Part shown: positions 19,790-32,558 of the stretch, piece by piece
How positions within the stretch are numbered: position 1 is the first letter of the stretch
Layout: every line of letters starts with the position of its first letter
Assembly (NCBI GenBank): GCA_963921935.1
Contig: OY998175.1
Span: 305,559,484-305,623,483 of the forward strand
DNA: 64,000 bases
Origin: Galeruca laticollis
Taxonomy: Eukaryota > Arthropoda > Insecta > Coleoptera > Chrysomelidae
Direction: 5' to 3'
Program-made: the position numbers and the translations under genes
The notes under the pieces: model-generated
The model's database searches: none
What the model saw: only the letters and a program-made list of their open reading frames with translations
Told to the model about the DNA's origin: nothing

Positions 19790-22700
19790 CATTATGAATA
19801 GATATTGACATGTCACATGTTTTGTTTAAAGTACATTTTAAATTTTATGGTAAAAGTTTGCGATTTGCAGATATTTAATAAGGTTTTTCACATTACTGCT
19901 GTTGTTTAAAGCATTTTCCAGAGAATCACTTATGTTGCATGCTAGTTTGTTGGTATGATATAGCGGACACTCAACCAAAAAATGTTTCACTGTTAACGGC
20001 TGCTCACAAATAACACATCCTGGTCTTGGTGTTAGGGAAAGTAAGTACTCATGAGTAGCTCGAGTATGACCTAGACGTAACCTTGTGATGATGATTTGAT
20101 GTCTTCAATTTTCGGTAAAAGTTAGCCAGGGTGTTATGTAGGGTTTGACTTCTCTAAGTTTTGCGTGTGAGCTCCTCCATGTGTCATTCCATTTTTGTTA
20201 TGCTATATTGCGAATAAATGTTTTTAGATCGGTGTATAAGGGCTTAATGATTGGTGTGGTATTAAGTAGTGCTGCGTTTTTGGACAGTTGATCGGCCATC
20301 TCATTACCTTTTATGCCTATGTGTGCAGGAACCCACAGGAAATGTATGTTTTTTCCTATCGATTGAAGATGATGAATTTCTTGTTTGATCATCAGTACGA
20401 GGAAATTTTTCGAATAGGTGCTTCTCAATAATTTCAAGGAGTTTAAAGAGTCTGTAAGTATAACTGTCTTTTCGTAGTTCGATGTTGTTGCATACTTTAC
20501 TGCTTCTAGTATTGCATAAAGTTCTCCTGTTAGAATTGTTGCATATTTTGAAATTTTGAATTGTACATAGTTTGTAGGGGTTACAATGGCTGCGCCTAGT
20601 CCGTCATTTTGTTTGGATGCGTCAGTGTATATTTCGATATAATTGGGATATTTTTGCATGGTTTCGTTAAAATGTTGGATGAGGGTTTGTACACTAGTGC
20701 TTTGTTTGTAAAAACATGAAAGATGAGTGTTTATATGTGGTGGCTTGATTTGCCAGGGTGGAGTGAAGTTATAAGTTTCGATTTTTAAAGAAGAGATGTT
20801 GGAAATATTAAGACTGTTTTTATAGTGCTGGATTCTTACGTAAAATGGCTCTGTTTGGATATTAGGTGAGACTGGATTTACGTTTTTATTAAATGTGTGA
20901 TGGTGGGTTAAAATAAGATGATAAGCTGTTATTTTTGAGGCATATGAGAGACTTAGTATTTGTATTCTAAGTTCTAGTGGGGCTTCTCCGGCTTCACAGT
21001 ATAGGCTGTCTACTGGTGTGGTTCTGTAGGCTCCTAGGATAATGCGTAGTGCTGTATTGTGTAATACGTCTAATTGTTTGAGTATTGTAGCTTTTGCTAA
21101 TGCATAAGCAATACAGCCATAAACAATTTTTGATCTGACAAGTATTTGATAGATGTTTAAGAGTAATCTGCCATCGGCTCCCCAATGTCTGTTTGATAGA
21201 CATTTCAGTAAATTAAGTCCTTTTTGACAGTATTTAATTAGTTTTGTTATATGGGCTTTCCAATTTAGTTTCTCATCGAATATAAGTCCTAGTTATTTTA
21301 TGTTATTGGTGTACTTGAGAGAAGTATTGTAGATTTCCATATGAGGTTTGTGGGTAGTTGGTTGTTTCGAGAATATTATGCACCGTGACTTGCTGGGCGA
21401 GAAATGAAAACCTGTCGCTCTTGACCACTTTTCAATCGTTATGAGTTGTTTTTGAAGTATCGTTGCACATGCAGATAATGTCCTGCTTTTTACAAAAATG
21501 ATCACCTCATCCGCATACATTCGGATCTGTATTGGTTTTTCTATATCTCTAGTTATATCGTTCATGGCTAGGAGAAATAAAGTTGGACTAATAATTGATC
21601 CTTGGGGTGTTCCATTTTCTTGTTTTTGGATAGAAGAAGTTGTCCCATTGACTCTAACCTGAAATGTTCTGTCACATGAAAAGTTATGTATGAAAGCTAA
21701 AATGTTACCTTGATATCCCAGGTTGCTTAGCTTTGATAGTATGTTGTGTTTCCAGGTTGTTTCGAAAGCTTTATTTACCTCAAAATAGATGGCCATGCAG
21801 TGTTCTTCATTTGAGAATGCTTCTTTAATATGAGTTTTTAAATCAATTATGCTGTCTATTGTGGATCTATTTGGTCTAAATCCTGATTGCTACGGAGACA
21901 GATGTCCTTTGCTTTCTAGGTCCCAAAGAAGTCTTTTATTTATTATTTTTTCGAGGAGTTCGCATAGGGCGCTAGTTAACGAAATGGGTCTATAAGAATC
22001 TGCTAGAAGGGGTGATTTAGAAGGTTTCAAGATGGGGATTGTGATTGCCTTTCTGCATGTGTTAGGATATAGATGTTGGCTTCAGACACTGTTGTATATT
22101 TGCAAGAGGTGATGTTTCGCAGATGGAGGCAGGTTTTTTAAAAATATGGGCGGGATATAATCGAATCCAGGAGATGTGTTCTTAAGTTCGTGGAGTGCAT
22201 CGTTGAATTCGTGTAGGCTAATAGGCGTGTTAATAGGGTCTGCGTTTTCATGTATTATAATAGTGTTCTTTTCTTGCTTCTGCTTAAATGCTAGTAAGGC
22301 TGGGTCGTAGTTATCATTTTTAGAATGGAGACAATAAGCGTTTGCGAGTTCTTCAGCTATCTCATTGTTATCTGTTATCATACTCAAATCTTTTTTTGTA
22401 AGGCTGCAATTTCCATATGTGAGCTTTTACCTGCTATGCCCTTTATTTTTTCCCAGACATTTGTTATTGGTGTTGGAATATTGATTTTCTGAATGTATTG
22501 TTGCCAAGATTTTCTTCTACTGTATTTGATGGTTAGTCTAGCAAACGCTCGCTCCTTTTTGTATTCTATACAGTTCTCAGGAGTCTTATATCTTTCATAT
22601 TTATTTAAGGATTGTTTATTTGCTTTTATTGCTGACTCACATTCTTCGTTCCACCATGGTACTGCATTGTACTTTTTTATATGCGTTGTCTTACCAATAG

Positions 22701-23530
22701 CGTGGTATGCTGCATCCATTATTATTTTGTTAAAGTCTTCTTCTGTAGCCGTAATATCATCTCGCAGTTTTGCCAGGTGAATATTGTCGTCAATATGTTG
22801 TGAGAAATTAGTCCAATTTGCTTTGTTTAGTCTCCAACGTTGTAAGGGTATTGTATCGTGAGAACGTTTAGGTTTAGTAGTGTTGGTAATTGTTATTGGG
22901 AAGTGATCGCTGTCATATAAGTCTTTATTAATTTGCCAAGAGAGTTGGGGTAGAGGATTAGGTGTGCATAGACTGAGATCAATTGCTGAAGAAGTGCCCC
23001 CTGTTATGTTGAATCTGGTGCCACTGCCTTCATTCAATATAGCTAAGTTAGCGCAGTTGAATGTCTCATATATTTGCTTTCCTCTTGAATCGTTTGACCT
23101 GGAACCCCAAGCAATGTTGTGCCCGTTGAAATCGCCTGGAATTAGCCTGGGAGAAGGGATTTATTTAAATAACGCATCCAGTTCCTTGGGGTCTGCATGT
23201 ATGTTAGGCGGGAGGTATAAGTTGCATATATTTATTTTGGTTGGAGCTTTAATTTTAATGGCTACCGCTTCAATGTTGTTGGTGATGTTTATTTCTTCCG
23301 CTACTATTGTTGATCTCGTGAATATGGCTACACCTCCACTGGCCGTTGTCCGACTTCTATTTTTAAAGAATCCATTGTAATGTTTTGGGGTATGTGTTTT
23401 GTGTTCATGGAAGTGAGTTTCCTGTAAGCATATAATGTCTGGAAGATGTTCCGATATGAGCTTTTACAGCATTCCTAAATGGAGATAATATCCATTCAGG
23501 TTCCATTGTAGTATACTATTGAATTTTGTT
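19790..23530 (-). pseudogene. I-clade LINE ORF2 (endonuclease, RT, RNase H)
   Basis: The order on the minus strand is as follows. The endonuclease starts near 23515 with the W-NLNG block, then PDIICLQETHFHEHKTH, RLIPGDFNGHNIAWGSRSND and, in another frame, DLYDSDHFPITI. The polymerase has SPLLADSYRPISLTSALCEL, GTPQGSIISPTLFLLAMNDI and the catalytic box MYADEVIIF. The RNase H (20659-20198) has YTDASKQ, TGELYAILEAVKYA, LTDSLNSL and WVPAHIGIKGNEMADQLS. A CVICEQPLTVKHFLVECPLY finger follows. The catalytic YADD reads YADE (21506-21517). Stops near 23170, 22080, 21890 and 21297 and a frameshift near 22390 make it dead. Confidence 0.85.
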
Positions 23531-23554
23531 ATTCAAATTGATATTTTGACGTGA

Positions 23555-24841
23555 TTAACGGGATTGTATGTAGAATTCGCTGCCGGTATCATCTGTCTGC
23601 TTTTCCAGCTTTTTTCTCAATTTAGTAAATCGGGTTTTTAGAGTCTTATGTTTCAACTGAGTGTAAAGTGTAAGTAACATTTCAATGACGCCTTTTATAT
23701 CTGATGTATAGTATTTTGCAACGATATATGCGTTCTGAACTCCGTGTGTGTGTTCCAGCAGCCTTTTAAATTCGTCATAGTTCAGAGGATAAGGGGGTGC
23801 TTGATTTTCAATTATTGGTTTTAAATGGCTGGTTGCTTCTTCTGAGATGGAGTAGACAGGAGTGGAGCTAATTGCAGCGTGTTTTTTCTTTTTTGGATTT
23901 TCTGAGGTTGAGAAAGCTGGTTTTGTCATAGTGGATGCTTCCGGAGAGGATTCTGATGATAGGAGTCGTTTGTTTGTAGAATTGGGCAAAGCTGTTGTGG
24001 TTTTTTGTGATATGTTGCCTACTTCAGCTGTGGGGGTGTTTACAATCAGATTTGTTTGGGTAGATAATAGATCTATCGGAGTTGGTTGAGAAAAGGTTGT
24101 TGATGGTTTTGTTTGCTCATGTGATGTTTGGGGGGCGTCATTGTTTATTGTGTTCGTTTGGATAGGAGACTTTTGGTTTTGTAAGGTAGGACAATTGACA
24201 TCAACGTGACCCGATAGTTCGCAATTAAAACATTTCTGACTATCTAAGAAGAGAAAAATACGATAAGAGAGGTTGTCGTGTGTAATTTCTAGAGATTCGG
24301 ATAAAGTGAGAGATTCTAGAGGGGTAATGTAAACTTGGCGTTTGAAACTCATTATATGGCTATATGCAGGATCTGTTGCACCTATTCGAAGACATGTAAT
24401 TGGGGATAATAATTCTAGACCTAATCCTCCTAGCGTAGTTTTAAGTGTGTCGTGTGGTATAGTCGGAGTAACATTAGAGATGACTAGCCTGTCTGAAGGG
24501 GTTACTAAATGTGGCGCTTTTAATTTTGGTCCTAAAACTTCGATTTCTCCTCCATTTTCTATAAATTGATCAACTGAAGCTTTGGTCGATAAATAAATAC
24601 ACACTCTATTATTAGATATCCTCGAGCAGAAAATGATGTTGCGTGGTTGAACTATTGGGCCTAAACTCAGAAGATAGTCTTGAATTTTTGCATCATTGAT
24701 TGCACTAAAGATGATTCCCTGGTCTTTTGCTGGATATATTGGTTGAGTTGGTTGTTTGAGCATTTGAGAGTAAGATTGTATTGGAGTATTTAATGGTGTA
24801 TTAGGTGAAGTAGGTGTTATATTCATGTTGTCGTTATCCAT
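23555..24841 (-). CDS. I-clade LINE ORF1 (zinc-knuckle RNA-binding protein)
   Basis: 428 codons, uninterrupted, starting MDNDNMNITPTSPNTPLN. The N-terminal 40 residues are rich in Pro, Thr and Ser. A middle domain (about 45-205) contains KDQGIIFSAINDAKIQDYLL, APHLVTPSDRLVISNVTP and MSFKRQVYITPLESL, which resembles the ORF1 domain of I/Jockey-type elements. A CCHC knuckle, CFNCELSGHVDVNCP, follows at about 208. The C-terminal half is low-complexity Ser/Thr/Pro, then KKKKHA and a helical end (FTKLRKKLEKQTDD). The protein would coat element RNA. That ORF1 is open while ORF2 has many lesions is notable, but the frame is probably not under selection now. Confidence 0.85.
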   Translation of the reverse strand: MDNDNMNITPTSPNTPLNTPIQSYSQMLKQPTQPIYPAKDQGIIFSAINDAKIQDYLLSLGPIVQPRNIIFCSRISNNRVCIYLSTKASVDQFIENGGEIEVLGPKLKAPHLVTPSDRLVISNVTPTIPHDTLKTTLGGLGLELLSPITCLRIGATDPAYSHIMSFKRQVYITPLESLTLSESLEITHDNLSYRIFLFLDSQKCFNCELSGHVDVNCPTLQNQKSPIQTNTINNDAPQTSHEQTKPSTTFSQPTPIDLLSTQTNLIVNTPTAEVGNISQKTTTALPNSTNKRLLSSESSPEASTMTKPAFSTSENPKKKKHAAISSTPVYSISEEATSHLKPIIENQAPPYPLNYDEFKRLLEHTHGVQNAYIVAKYYTSDIKGVIEMLLTLYTQLKHKTLKTRFTKLRKKLEKQTDDTGSEFYIQSR

Positions 24842-24900
24842 GTTTTGTTTTAAATGGTTTTCGGAGCATTATTTTCTGAGTACGGCACTGGCAGTTGATT

Positions 24901-27335
24901 CCAGTCAATTAGCAAGTTGTTTTTGCTGCTTAGAATTTACTTGACAAGTAAAATTTGTTGTATTTGTCAGTATATGAGGTATTGAATAAATGATATCATT
25001 CAAACCAGTGTAGGATATGTTTTGTACTCACTCAGTTATGGTGTCGTGGATTCGTCTTAATGCTATCACTAACTTTACACTGTATTATTTTGCCTAATAA
25101 CTGGTTATTTGATTAAATTTACGCACTCGATTCAAAAGCTGTTTATTGCCTCGTGAACAGAGAGGAACTCGTACTGCTGAGCTTGTTTTATTTGAAAATA
25201 GAATTCATTATCCTCGTAGCCAAATGTAGAAGGGTCAAGTGAAACGATTTGGATTTTTAGAAATATTTATTAACAGGTTATGATACAGATTATAATACAA
25301 ATGATTTTGAACTATGTTAACATTAGGACGTTATATCAAAAAGTAAATAAAATATTTTAAGTTGTCTTATAATGCTCTAAGCTCCAATACCCATATATTT
25401 AATTGGATTTTAAATTCTCAATTACATCTTAATTATAAAACGAAGCAACAGCTGTTATGCTTAGCTCATTTCTATCACCACCGTTTTGTCTTTGGCTCTA
25501 AATAAATCAATATGTGAGAGGGAACAGTTTTAAAACGTAACAAAATTAAAATGTGATTTCTCTTTTGATATTTTCCTTCTCTCCGACAGCTTTATTTGAA
25601 CCTCAGATTAACAAATAAAATAGATATGTTGGTTTTGACTCTTTCCTGCTCCAAACATTGAGTCATTCTAAGCTCACTTGCGGGACACTTCCACTGCTTT
25701 GCTATATTTACAAATCCTCTTTAGTTGCGGGAAAAAAGAAATTAGACGTTTAATTGAAAATTTGTTAAAAAGTTATGCAAATAAAAAAAAGTCATACTAA
25801 TTTCTGCATTTGAGTCGCTGCTTTTAAAATTAATTGATAATACTTGAATTTTATTTAATAAAGGCATATTCTTATATAAATTTTAAACAAGAATTTGTTG
25901 TATCCCTAGATACCTTTATGGTTATAACTAAAAGTGGCAGCATTGCTCAAAATTTCACTACCTGTTAATGTGTCAATAGTAAACTATTTAGTAGTTTTGT
26001 CCTTGTTTAATTACCATATAAAGAGAGATGCAAATATCGTCAGAGTGTGATCGACGATCATTTCAAATACGCCGTAGTATTGTTGTTCGAATTTGATTTA
26101 ATTACCAAATTCTCCTGTGATTTTTTTATTGTCAACTTCCCCTGTATAACACAATTCAAAATTCATTCCATATAAAAAACCACAGATAACTATATAACAA
26201 TTTCTTTTCTCCACAAAACTACATGAATCGGCTGAGTTTTCAACAGTCATATGACACTTTCATTTAAATCTCTATTTCCCATTGGTTACATTCTCACATA
26301 ACTTTCCTTGTTATCACCCACTTTAAACGACATATAAAAATATCCATAACAACATATATTCAATTTTTCATCATCATACAAAAAACCGTTGTTAGTCAAG
26401 TAACAAAAAAAGCATAAAAAGAAATAATGTCACATCTTGTCATGAATTAATCATAAAAAAGTAAAAAGATATCGATTGCATTATATAATAAGCAGTTGTG
26501 ATATTCTTATTTGTTACGCAATATGAACAAAATGTAAAACTATACAAACATATAGTAAAAGTGCATGTGATCATCGATTTTCATTTAATATAACAACTAA
26601 TTCATATACATGTAAAAGCATTCATTATCGTCATATTAAAACGATTGGTCCTTCAGAGCACAATACCATAAAAATGAATACGACGTTCCGCATTTTGCTT
26701 TTCCAACATAAAAGAAGAAAACGCAGAACGATTGTAGTAAATCATGTCAAAACGTGGTTTGTTTATACGAGCGCCATTACGACTAGAGAGTAAAGATTTA
26801 GTTATTTCGTTTTGATGTGTTTTTCAAAACTTTTAGTGACAAAATAAACTTCTAAAGGTAATTAATTTAAAGTTTTTGGATTATCATGGTTCATCGGTGC
26901 CAACTTTGTCAGAAAAACAGTCGAAATTACCAAGGCCATGTAGCTACAATACCATCCCCACTTTTTGTAATTCATTCATTATTTCAATACTGGCGTTTAG
27001 AATTATTGTTGTTCGCAGAAATAAATGTGTGTTTCTACGATCACTATGAAAAGTATACAAATAGACACAGCTTACTTGCTTTCAATGTTACTAATTTCCG
27101 ATGGTGCGAGAAAGTGATGCGGGAATTGTCTGTACCGCACACTGCCTCTCCCACACATCTATCTGGCGTTTGTTGACAGGTAGCTTGACGTTTGTTATTT
27201 AAAATATAATTCATTGTGTCATATTGATTAATTTCATAAACTTAAAAATTATAGATTAGGAACTTATTAGCGTTTAATTTGAATATTGGATATCGACGTA
27301 TCCTTTAGTGCACATTATTAAAATAATAATTCGAC
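24901..27335. other. AT-rich stretch without recognised gene
   Basis: 2.4 kb, the longest unassigned part of the window. It holds the likely 5' end of the LINE at its left and the upstream region of the recombinase gene at its right. A 96-codon frame at 26886-27176 (MVHRCQLCQKNSRNYQG) is not convincing as a gene. No repeats or RNA genes seen. Confidence 0.55.
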
Positions 27336-27945
27336 ATGGAAGGATTTGACAATAATTCAGATTCAGAAGTTGAATTCATGGATAACAAACCTCCAGAAAT
27401 TTTGGAAATAGCCATGAATGTAACTTTGAACCTTTTGCCTAAAAAATCAAGAGAAAAGTATGAATACGCTTATAAAAAATTTAGGGAATGGAGAAAAGAT
27501 AAGAAAATCTCAACATATTCTGAAAATGTAATTCTAGCCTATTTTCAAGAACAATCACAATTTTATAAGGCTTCGACACTGTGGTCCCAATATTCAATGC
27601 TGCGAAGCACATTAAGCATTGAAAACAATGTGGATAGTTCAAAATATGTAAAATTAAGAGCATTTCTAAAAACACAAAATAAGAAATACACACCCAAAAA
27701 ATCAAAAACCTTAACATCCGAAGAAATCCAAAAATTTTTGAAAAAAGCACCTGATTATAAATATCTATCAACAAAGGTAAATAAACGTTACATTTAATAT
27801 TAGACAAGACACTGATTTTCAATATTTTGCTGGATTACCTATAATAAGTAGGTACATTAATACTTTTGAAATACGCATTTTAACTCATTACAGAACAATG
27901 AATATTATCTACATGTTTTGCAACATCGAATGACAAGTTTTCATA

Positions 27946-28018
27946 GCGTAGAAGAGAGTAGAGTATTTGTTTGGTAACAATATGGCCGGGGTTCAAATCC
28001 TACCTACGCCGGATTTTT
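27946..28018 (+). other. tRNA-like sequence (possible SINE head)
   Basis: GCGTAG at 27946 can pair with CTACGC at 28004-28009. Between them lies GGTTCAAATCC, a good pol III B box, and a T run follows at 28014. The span is 64 nt, short for a tRNA, and the cloverleaf arms are poor, so I call it tRNA-like, not a tRNA. Confidence 0.3.
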
Positions 28019-28030
28019 TTTATCGTTATA

Positions 28031-30216
28031 CAGTAGGATCTCGCTAATCCGGCCCTATATTGAGATCGGCAGTGCCGGATTGCCGAAATTGCCGGATTAG
28101 TGGAGATATAGTAAAAAAAAGCTAAATAGACCATAAAAACATCGTATAATTACTACAAAACAAGTTAAAATATAGGTACAGTATGTATTGTAAAGAATAA
28201 TATGATTTTATTATCAATGGTTATTAGAATGGCTATTAATTAACCAGTTATTTGTTAAGTACAGTATAAAAATCATTACATAATATTATGTATAAATCGA
28301 TAAAAATATTATAAGCAAAACACAGTTAACGTCAATGTGAAAAAAGGTTTGTTTAAAACTAGATTTAACACAATTACGAAGAGCTCAAATATGTAAGTGG
28401 GAAAAGTGTTTAATAATTTTTTGTTTTTTGGCATTTAAAGAAATCCTCAAAGCATTTTCCTGTAGCCGCTTTAACATTAGAATGTCAGATGCTTCCGCGC
28501 CATTTTCCTCAGCCCATGTGATAGCAGTAGCAAGAGCATTCACAGCCTTCTCGTTGTTCACTGTGTGTGGATGGGTAAGAATTTCTATAGAACCCCCCTC
28601 TATCTCGTCACTGATGTCCAGTACGTCTGCGATGATCTCGTCATCTGTCATGATCTGATGTTGTTCCTCATTGTCTCCAGCTAACCAGCTGTTCACATCA
28701 GCTGTTGTCAGGTCGTCTGCATCATCCAAAAGCTGCTCAGAAATTGCCTCTCTTAAGTTATTTAGCTCAATATCGGTTTCTTTGTTTAGCTGAGTATCAA
28801 AGTCATTTTTCCTCTTAATTTTGTATGCATCTAATAAAGTAAGAGAAGGCCACAGCTTCACCCATGAACAAACAAGTGTTTTTGTTGAAAGGTTTTTCCA
28901 AGCACCTGCAAGGTTAAAAACAACATCTTTGAGATTAGTGCTTTTCAAGGATTGAACAACTCTTTTGACAAAACACTGTACAACAGGCTTTTTTTGTAAC
29001 TTGTTTTCACAGTCTGAATTACGTTCTGGTCCATTGGTTGAAGTAACGGAGTTACAATTGGGGGCAAAAATAACGTGCATATTAGACCATCTTCAGATTT
29101 TAAGTCCTCTGCATCAGGATGTCCAGGACAGTTGTCAAGAATCAATATGGCTTTCTGGGGCAAGTTCTGTTTTTTCAAAAACTTTCTTACTGAAGGAACA
29201 AAGTTTATATGGAACCATTCGCTGAAAAGTGTTTTGGTCATCCATCCCTTAGTTTGGTTTTTGTACAAAACAGGCAAATTTACATTTTTAAAAACCCTGG
29301 GATTTTTTGATTTCCCTATGACAAGCATATCTAGCTTATGAGTGCCGCTAGCATTAGCGCACGGCATAAAAGTAATTCTGTCTTTAGCCAATTTGCGGCC
29401 AGGAGCACTAGCTTCAGCCCCATGAATGAATGTTTTTTTTTTGGCAAAAGGCGCCAAAACAAACCACTCTCGTCTGCGTTATAGACTTGATCTGGGCTTA
29501 GGTCCATTTGGTCAACGATTTTTTCAAATTTTTCAACAAAGGGCCCAACAGATTCTACATCACATGAAAGCTTCTCACCGGTTAAAGTTAACAATCGAAT
29601 TTCAAAACGCCTTTTGAATTTGTCAAGCCAACCCACACTTGCACAAAAGTCATCCTTTTTCATAATTTTATGATAAAAAAACTTAGCCTTTTCCATAAGA
29701 ATTTCACCTGAAATAGGCGTGTGCCTGTTTCTTTCTTGCATGAACCAAGCATAAAGTGCATCTTCTACTTGTGGAAACTCACCTGTTTTCAAAGTTTTTC
29801 TTACACTGGAAGATGATTTTTTACTCTGGAAAAACGACTCAATTCGGTCCTTCTTCTGTTTTATGTCGTGTATTGTCGCACGGCCAATGTTGTACTCCTT
29901 AGACAAATGAGCTAACTTTTCACCTTTTTCCAAACGTTTTAAAATTTCGTACTTTTTATCTAAAGTTAAGGTGACATGTTTCCGTTTGTCCGACATAGCG
30001 TATTTTCAAAATACCAAATCCGTAGGCACTACAGGAAAAAGGCACATACACTAATAGTCATTCACGACAGGTGTAATGCGACTGACTTGTTTACTTCGAG
30101 GCGCTCTACCCTAGACATGCAGAAACATGAAAACAGCTGACCCCTCCTCCGACGCCGAGTGCCGGATTACTGGACGTGCCGGAGTGGCGCACGGCCGGAT
30201 TATAGAGACTGTACTG
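28031..30216 (-). mobile_element. Tigger/pogo-type DNA transposon
   Basis: 2,186 bp between TA duplications at 28029-28030 and 30217-30218. The termini match imperfectly: CAGTAGGATCTCGCTAATCC at the left, and CAGTACAGTCTCTATAATCC on the reverse complement of the right end, both followed by GGCC. CAGT...CTC..TAATCCGGC is the terminal pattern of Tigger elements. Several TGCCGGATTA motifs lie inside both ends. The transposase is on the minus strand. It was inserted in the first intron of the recombinase gene. Confidence 0.9.
28385..29996 (-). pseudogene. Tigger-type (jerky-like) transposase, two frameshifts
   Basis: Starts MSDKRKHVTLTLDKKYEILK with a psq-type helix-turn-helix (YNIGRATIHDIKQKKDRI), then a CENP-B-like domain (EDALYAWFMQERNRHTPISG, ASVGWLDKFKRRFEIR). 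The catalytic domain shows YNADESGLFWRLLP (first Asp), KAILILDNCPGHPDAEDL (second Asp) and TPLLQPMDQNVIQTVK (third Asp). The C-terminal region is acidic (DDADDLTTADVNSWLAG, MTDDEIIADVLDISDE), as in jerky proteins. Frame changes occur near 29445 and near 28985; apart from these all parts are present. The start at 29996 is the only Met before the DNA-binding domain and lies 220 bp inside the terminus. Confidence 0.9.
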
Positions 30217-30584
30217 TAATATATTTAATTCCTATTAATGTTATTATTTAAAAAAACAAAAGGTATATTAAATTATGTAAAATTAATATGTTTAAAATAA
30301 AATTAGATGACATAGAAGATCTAAACACTGCCCTATTAGTTAAGATTCGAAATATAAAAACCAAAATTGACAGAACATTCACAGTAACGGGAGAATTTCA
30401 TAATATCTACAAGAAATACGCTTGTCTTCGTCCTAATAACGTCATTGGTAGACGTCTTTTTGTGAATTATCAAGGGGGTAAATGCACAAGGCAAGTTATC
30501 GGAATTAATAAAATTGGCAGTATGCCTAAACAAGTAGCAGAATTTTTAAAATTGCCAGACTCCATTCTTTATCCCATACAACAT

Positions 30585-30850
30585 GGGATATTCATAGAAT
30601 ATTCTTTAAATACACCAAAAAGTATAAGAATATTCCGAATCAACTAAGAATATTCTTATAATATTATTATTATTTTTGAATATTCTATTAATATTCCTTA
30701 GTGAATATTGACAGAACAAGCCTGATGAATATTCTTAAAATATTCATTTTAGAATATTATCATATTGAATATTCTTAAAATATTCATTTAAGAATATTAC
30801 CAAACTGAATATTCCTAGCATATTCTTTTAAGCATATTTACTTATGATTA
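30585..30850 (+). repeat. AATATTC-rich left end of the THAP element
   Basis: A dense series of GAATATTC or close variants every 15-30 bp, many arranged as short palindromes (GAATATTCTTAAAATATTC occurs twice). A matching region lies at 33215-33595. Confidence 0.85.
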
Positions 30851-31470
30851 AATAAAATTAATATTATTTTTCACATGGGACGAAAGTTATAGTTCAAACA
30901 TTTATCCGGATATTCAACCCACGCATAGGTGTAAATAGTTAAAATCACCTTCATACAAATAATAAATATAATATATCTAATTAAACCATCTATTAAACTC
31001 ATTGAAGTTCAGATAGAGATAATAAGATATGAAAAAGATATAAAAATATCCTCGATATGAACACTACATAAATGGTTGATACGGTGTGGATATAATGTTA
31101 TTCGTCATATGGTCGTGTGATAAAAAGAGAACAAAGATATAAATGATAATTATAACATTCAGTGTAAAGCCAAATCACGGCAGGTACCCAATCACGTCAA
31201 CAAAAAGCTGCCAGCCAATTAAAATGCAACTTGCGTTCTCTGTACACACGTTTATTGGTTAATTTCTAATATCATGTGTGATGGGCTTAAGTCTGGCATG
31301 CTCAAAGTCAAGTGTCAATAGGTTCGTTTCTCTTCCGTTTTATCTAATATCCACCTTTCCACCTATGAACTGGATTGTGCTTTAGTTAAAGTTTATTTTG
31401 ATTTTGTTTTCAACATTATCGTGACTAGTGGAACTCTTAGTGAGAAATTATTGTATTTGTTATTTGATAA

Positions 31471-32558
31471 ATAACTTGTGAAGTTCGTGGATGTCACTCA
31501 AGAACAGGAGAAGGAATAATTATATTTGGATTTCCCAAAGACCCTGTGAGGTAAGAGTAATTGTTTCTATATGCAATATATTATAGGTATATTACTTTTT
31601 TAACATTGATCTGTCCCTCTGACTTTAATAACTTGAAATAATAATATGTACTACAATAAGCTTTCTGCTGACGAGCCCTGTTCAGCTAAAAATATGTTGA
31701 ATAATAAATTAGTAGTTAATATAGACATGTGAATAACTACATTTGTTTACTTTTTAGGGCACACTTATGGTTGGAAGATTGTAACTGTGCAGATTTGTTT
31801 GGAAAAACTACAGATGCTTTACAATAGAATTATAGGTTGTGTGAACTTCACTGTCAGGAAAAATTTATTTCCAAAGGAGGATATCCTAAGCATTTGTTTC
31901 AACTACCTGGGCCTACCCTATTTCCATGGTTATAATGCAAAGGTCACATTTTGTTTGTTGAATGATCCACCAACAAAAATAGTTACTCAGTCTGGTAAAT
32001 ATTAAATTTAAGTAGACATTATAATCAGCTGTTTTTGATATTTATTTTTTGTCATCTGGCCGCATAATTAATTAATACTTTTTGACGGGATTAATACCTT
32101 CTTGAAATTTGTATAAGGGAATATCGTGGTGTTAAGATAATGAAAACAAAAAAATTAAAACATTTATATCGGTTTATAAAACTAAGTCAACATTCATTTA
32201 AACAAGTAAATTATCTTAAGAACTTGAGGTTGGTAAAAACGTACATGAGAAGAGCATACAATATTTAATCACCATATGCTTTGGTATTTAAGCGACAGTA
32301 CAGAATACCAGTGTCAATGTAATGTATTCTGCATAGTGACAAATTTAAGAAAATATCGATATTTTTTATACTCATATTTGTAAAAGTTCTACGAATGATT
32401 ACTACAATTATTTCTATAATTGCAGATACCACACCATTACAGCAACCGGCACATTCATTTCGGGCCGTCGCAATACATTCTAGCGACTGTGATGATATAA
32501 CGCAAGTTTATGAATCCATATGCTGCCAGCTTTTAACACCGCCTTACCCGAACGGGTA
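31471..32558 (+). pseudogene. THAP-domain protein gene, degraded
   Basis: Three putative exons. Exon 1 ends at 31550 (donor GTAAGA) and encodes CEVRGCHSRTGEGIIIFGFP then KDPVR, the start of a THAP zinc finger with C-x4-C and the typical FxFPKDP. Exon 2 (31758-31994; acceptor TTTTTAG, donor GTAAAT) continues in phase with HLWLEDCNCADLFGKTTDAL, one in-frame TAG, then YRLCELHCQEKFISK and LPGPTLFPW. That supplies the C-x2-H pair and an AVPTLF-like motif. Exon 3 (from 32426, acceptor ATTGCAG) reads TPLQQPAHSFRAVAIHSSDC. The initiator ATG is missing: the expected position reads ATA. A THAP domain binds specific DNA, in transposons usually the element ends. No catalytic domain follows. Confidence 0.65.

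Larger units (their letters stand above)
19740..24900 (-). mobile_element. I-clade LINE, near full length, inactive
   Basis: A 5.1-kb non-LTR retrotransposon on the minus strand with an intact ORF1 and a broken ORF2 that runs endonuclease, reverse transcriptase, RNase H, zinc finger. An RNase H after the polymerase together with a zinc-knuckle ORF1 points to the I clade (I, Loner and relatives). The ends are approximate: the coding part ends near 19790 and ORF1 starts at 24841. No target duplication was found by eye. Confidence 0.85.

Noticed and set aside
22493..24569. Several plus-strand frames opposite the I-clade LINE
   Set aside because: Shadows of the minus-strand coding sequence, without independent domains.
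26886..27176. Frame starting MVHRCQLCQKNSRNYQG as a zinc-finger or THAP exon
   Set aside because: Only one CxxC is present, no matching second pair or splice site is clear, and the rest looks random.
28031..30216. The Tigger transposase as a domesticated jerky-type host gene
   Set aside because: It has two frameshifts, TA duplications and terminal repeats, so it is an ordinary dead transposon copy.
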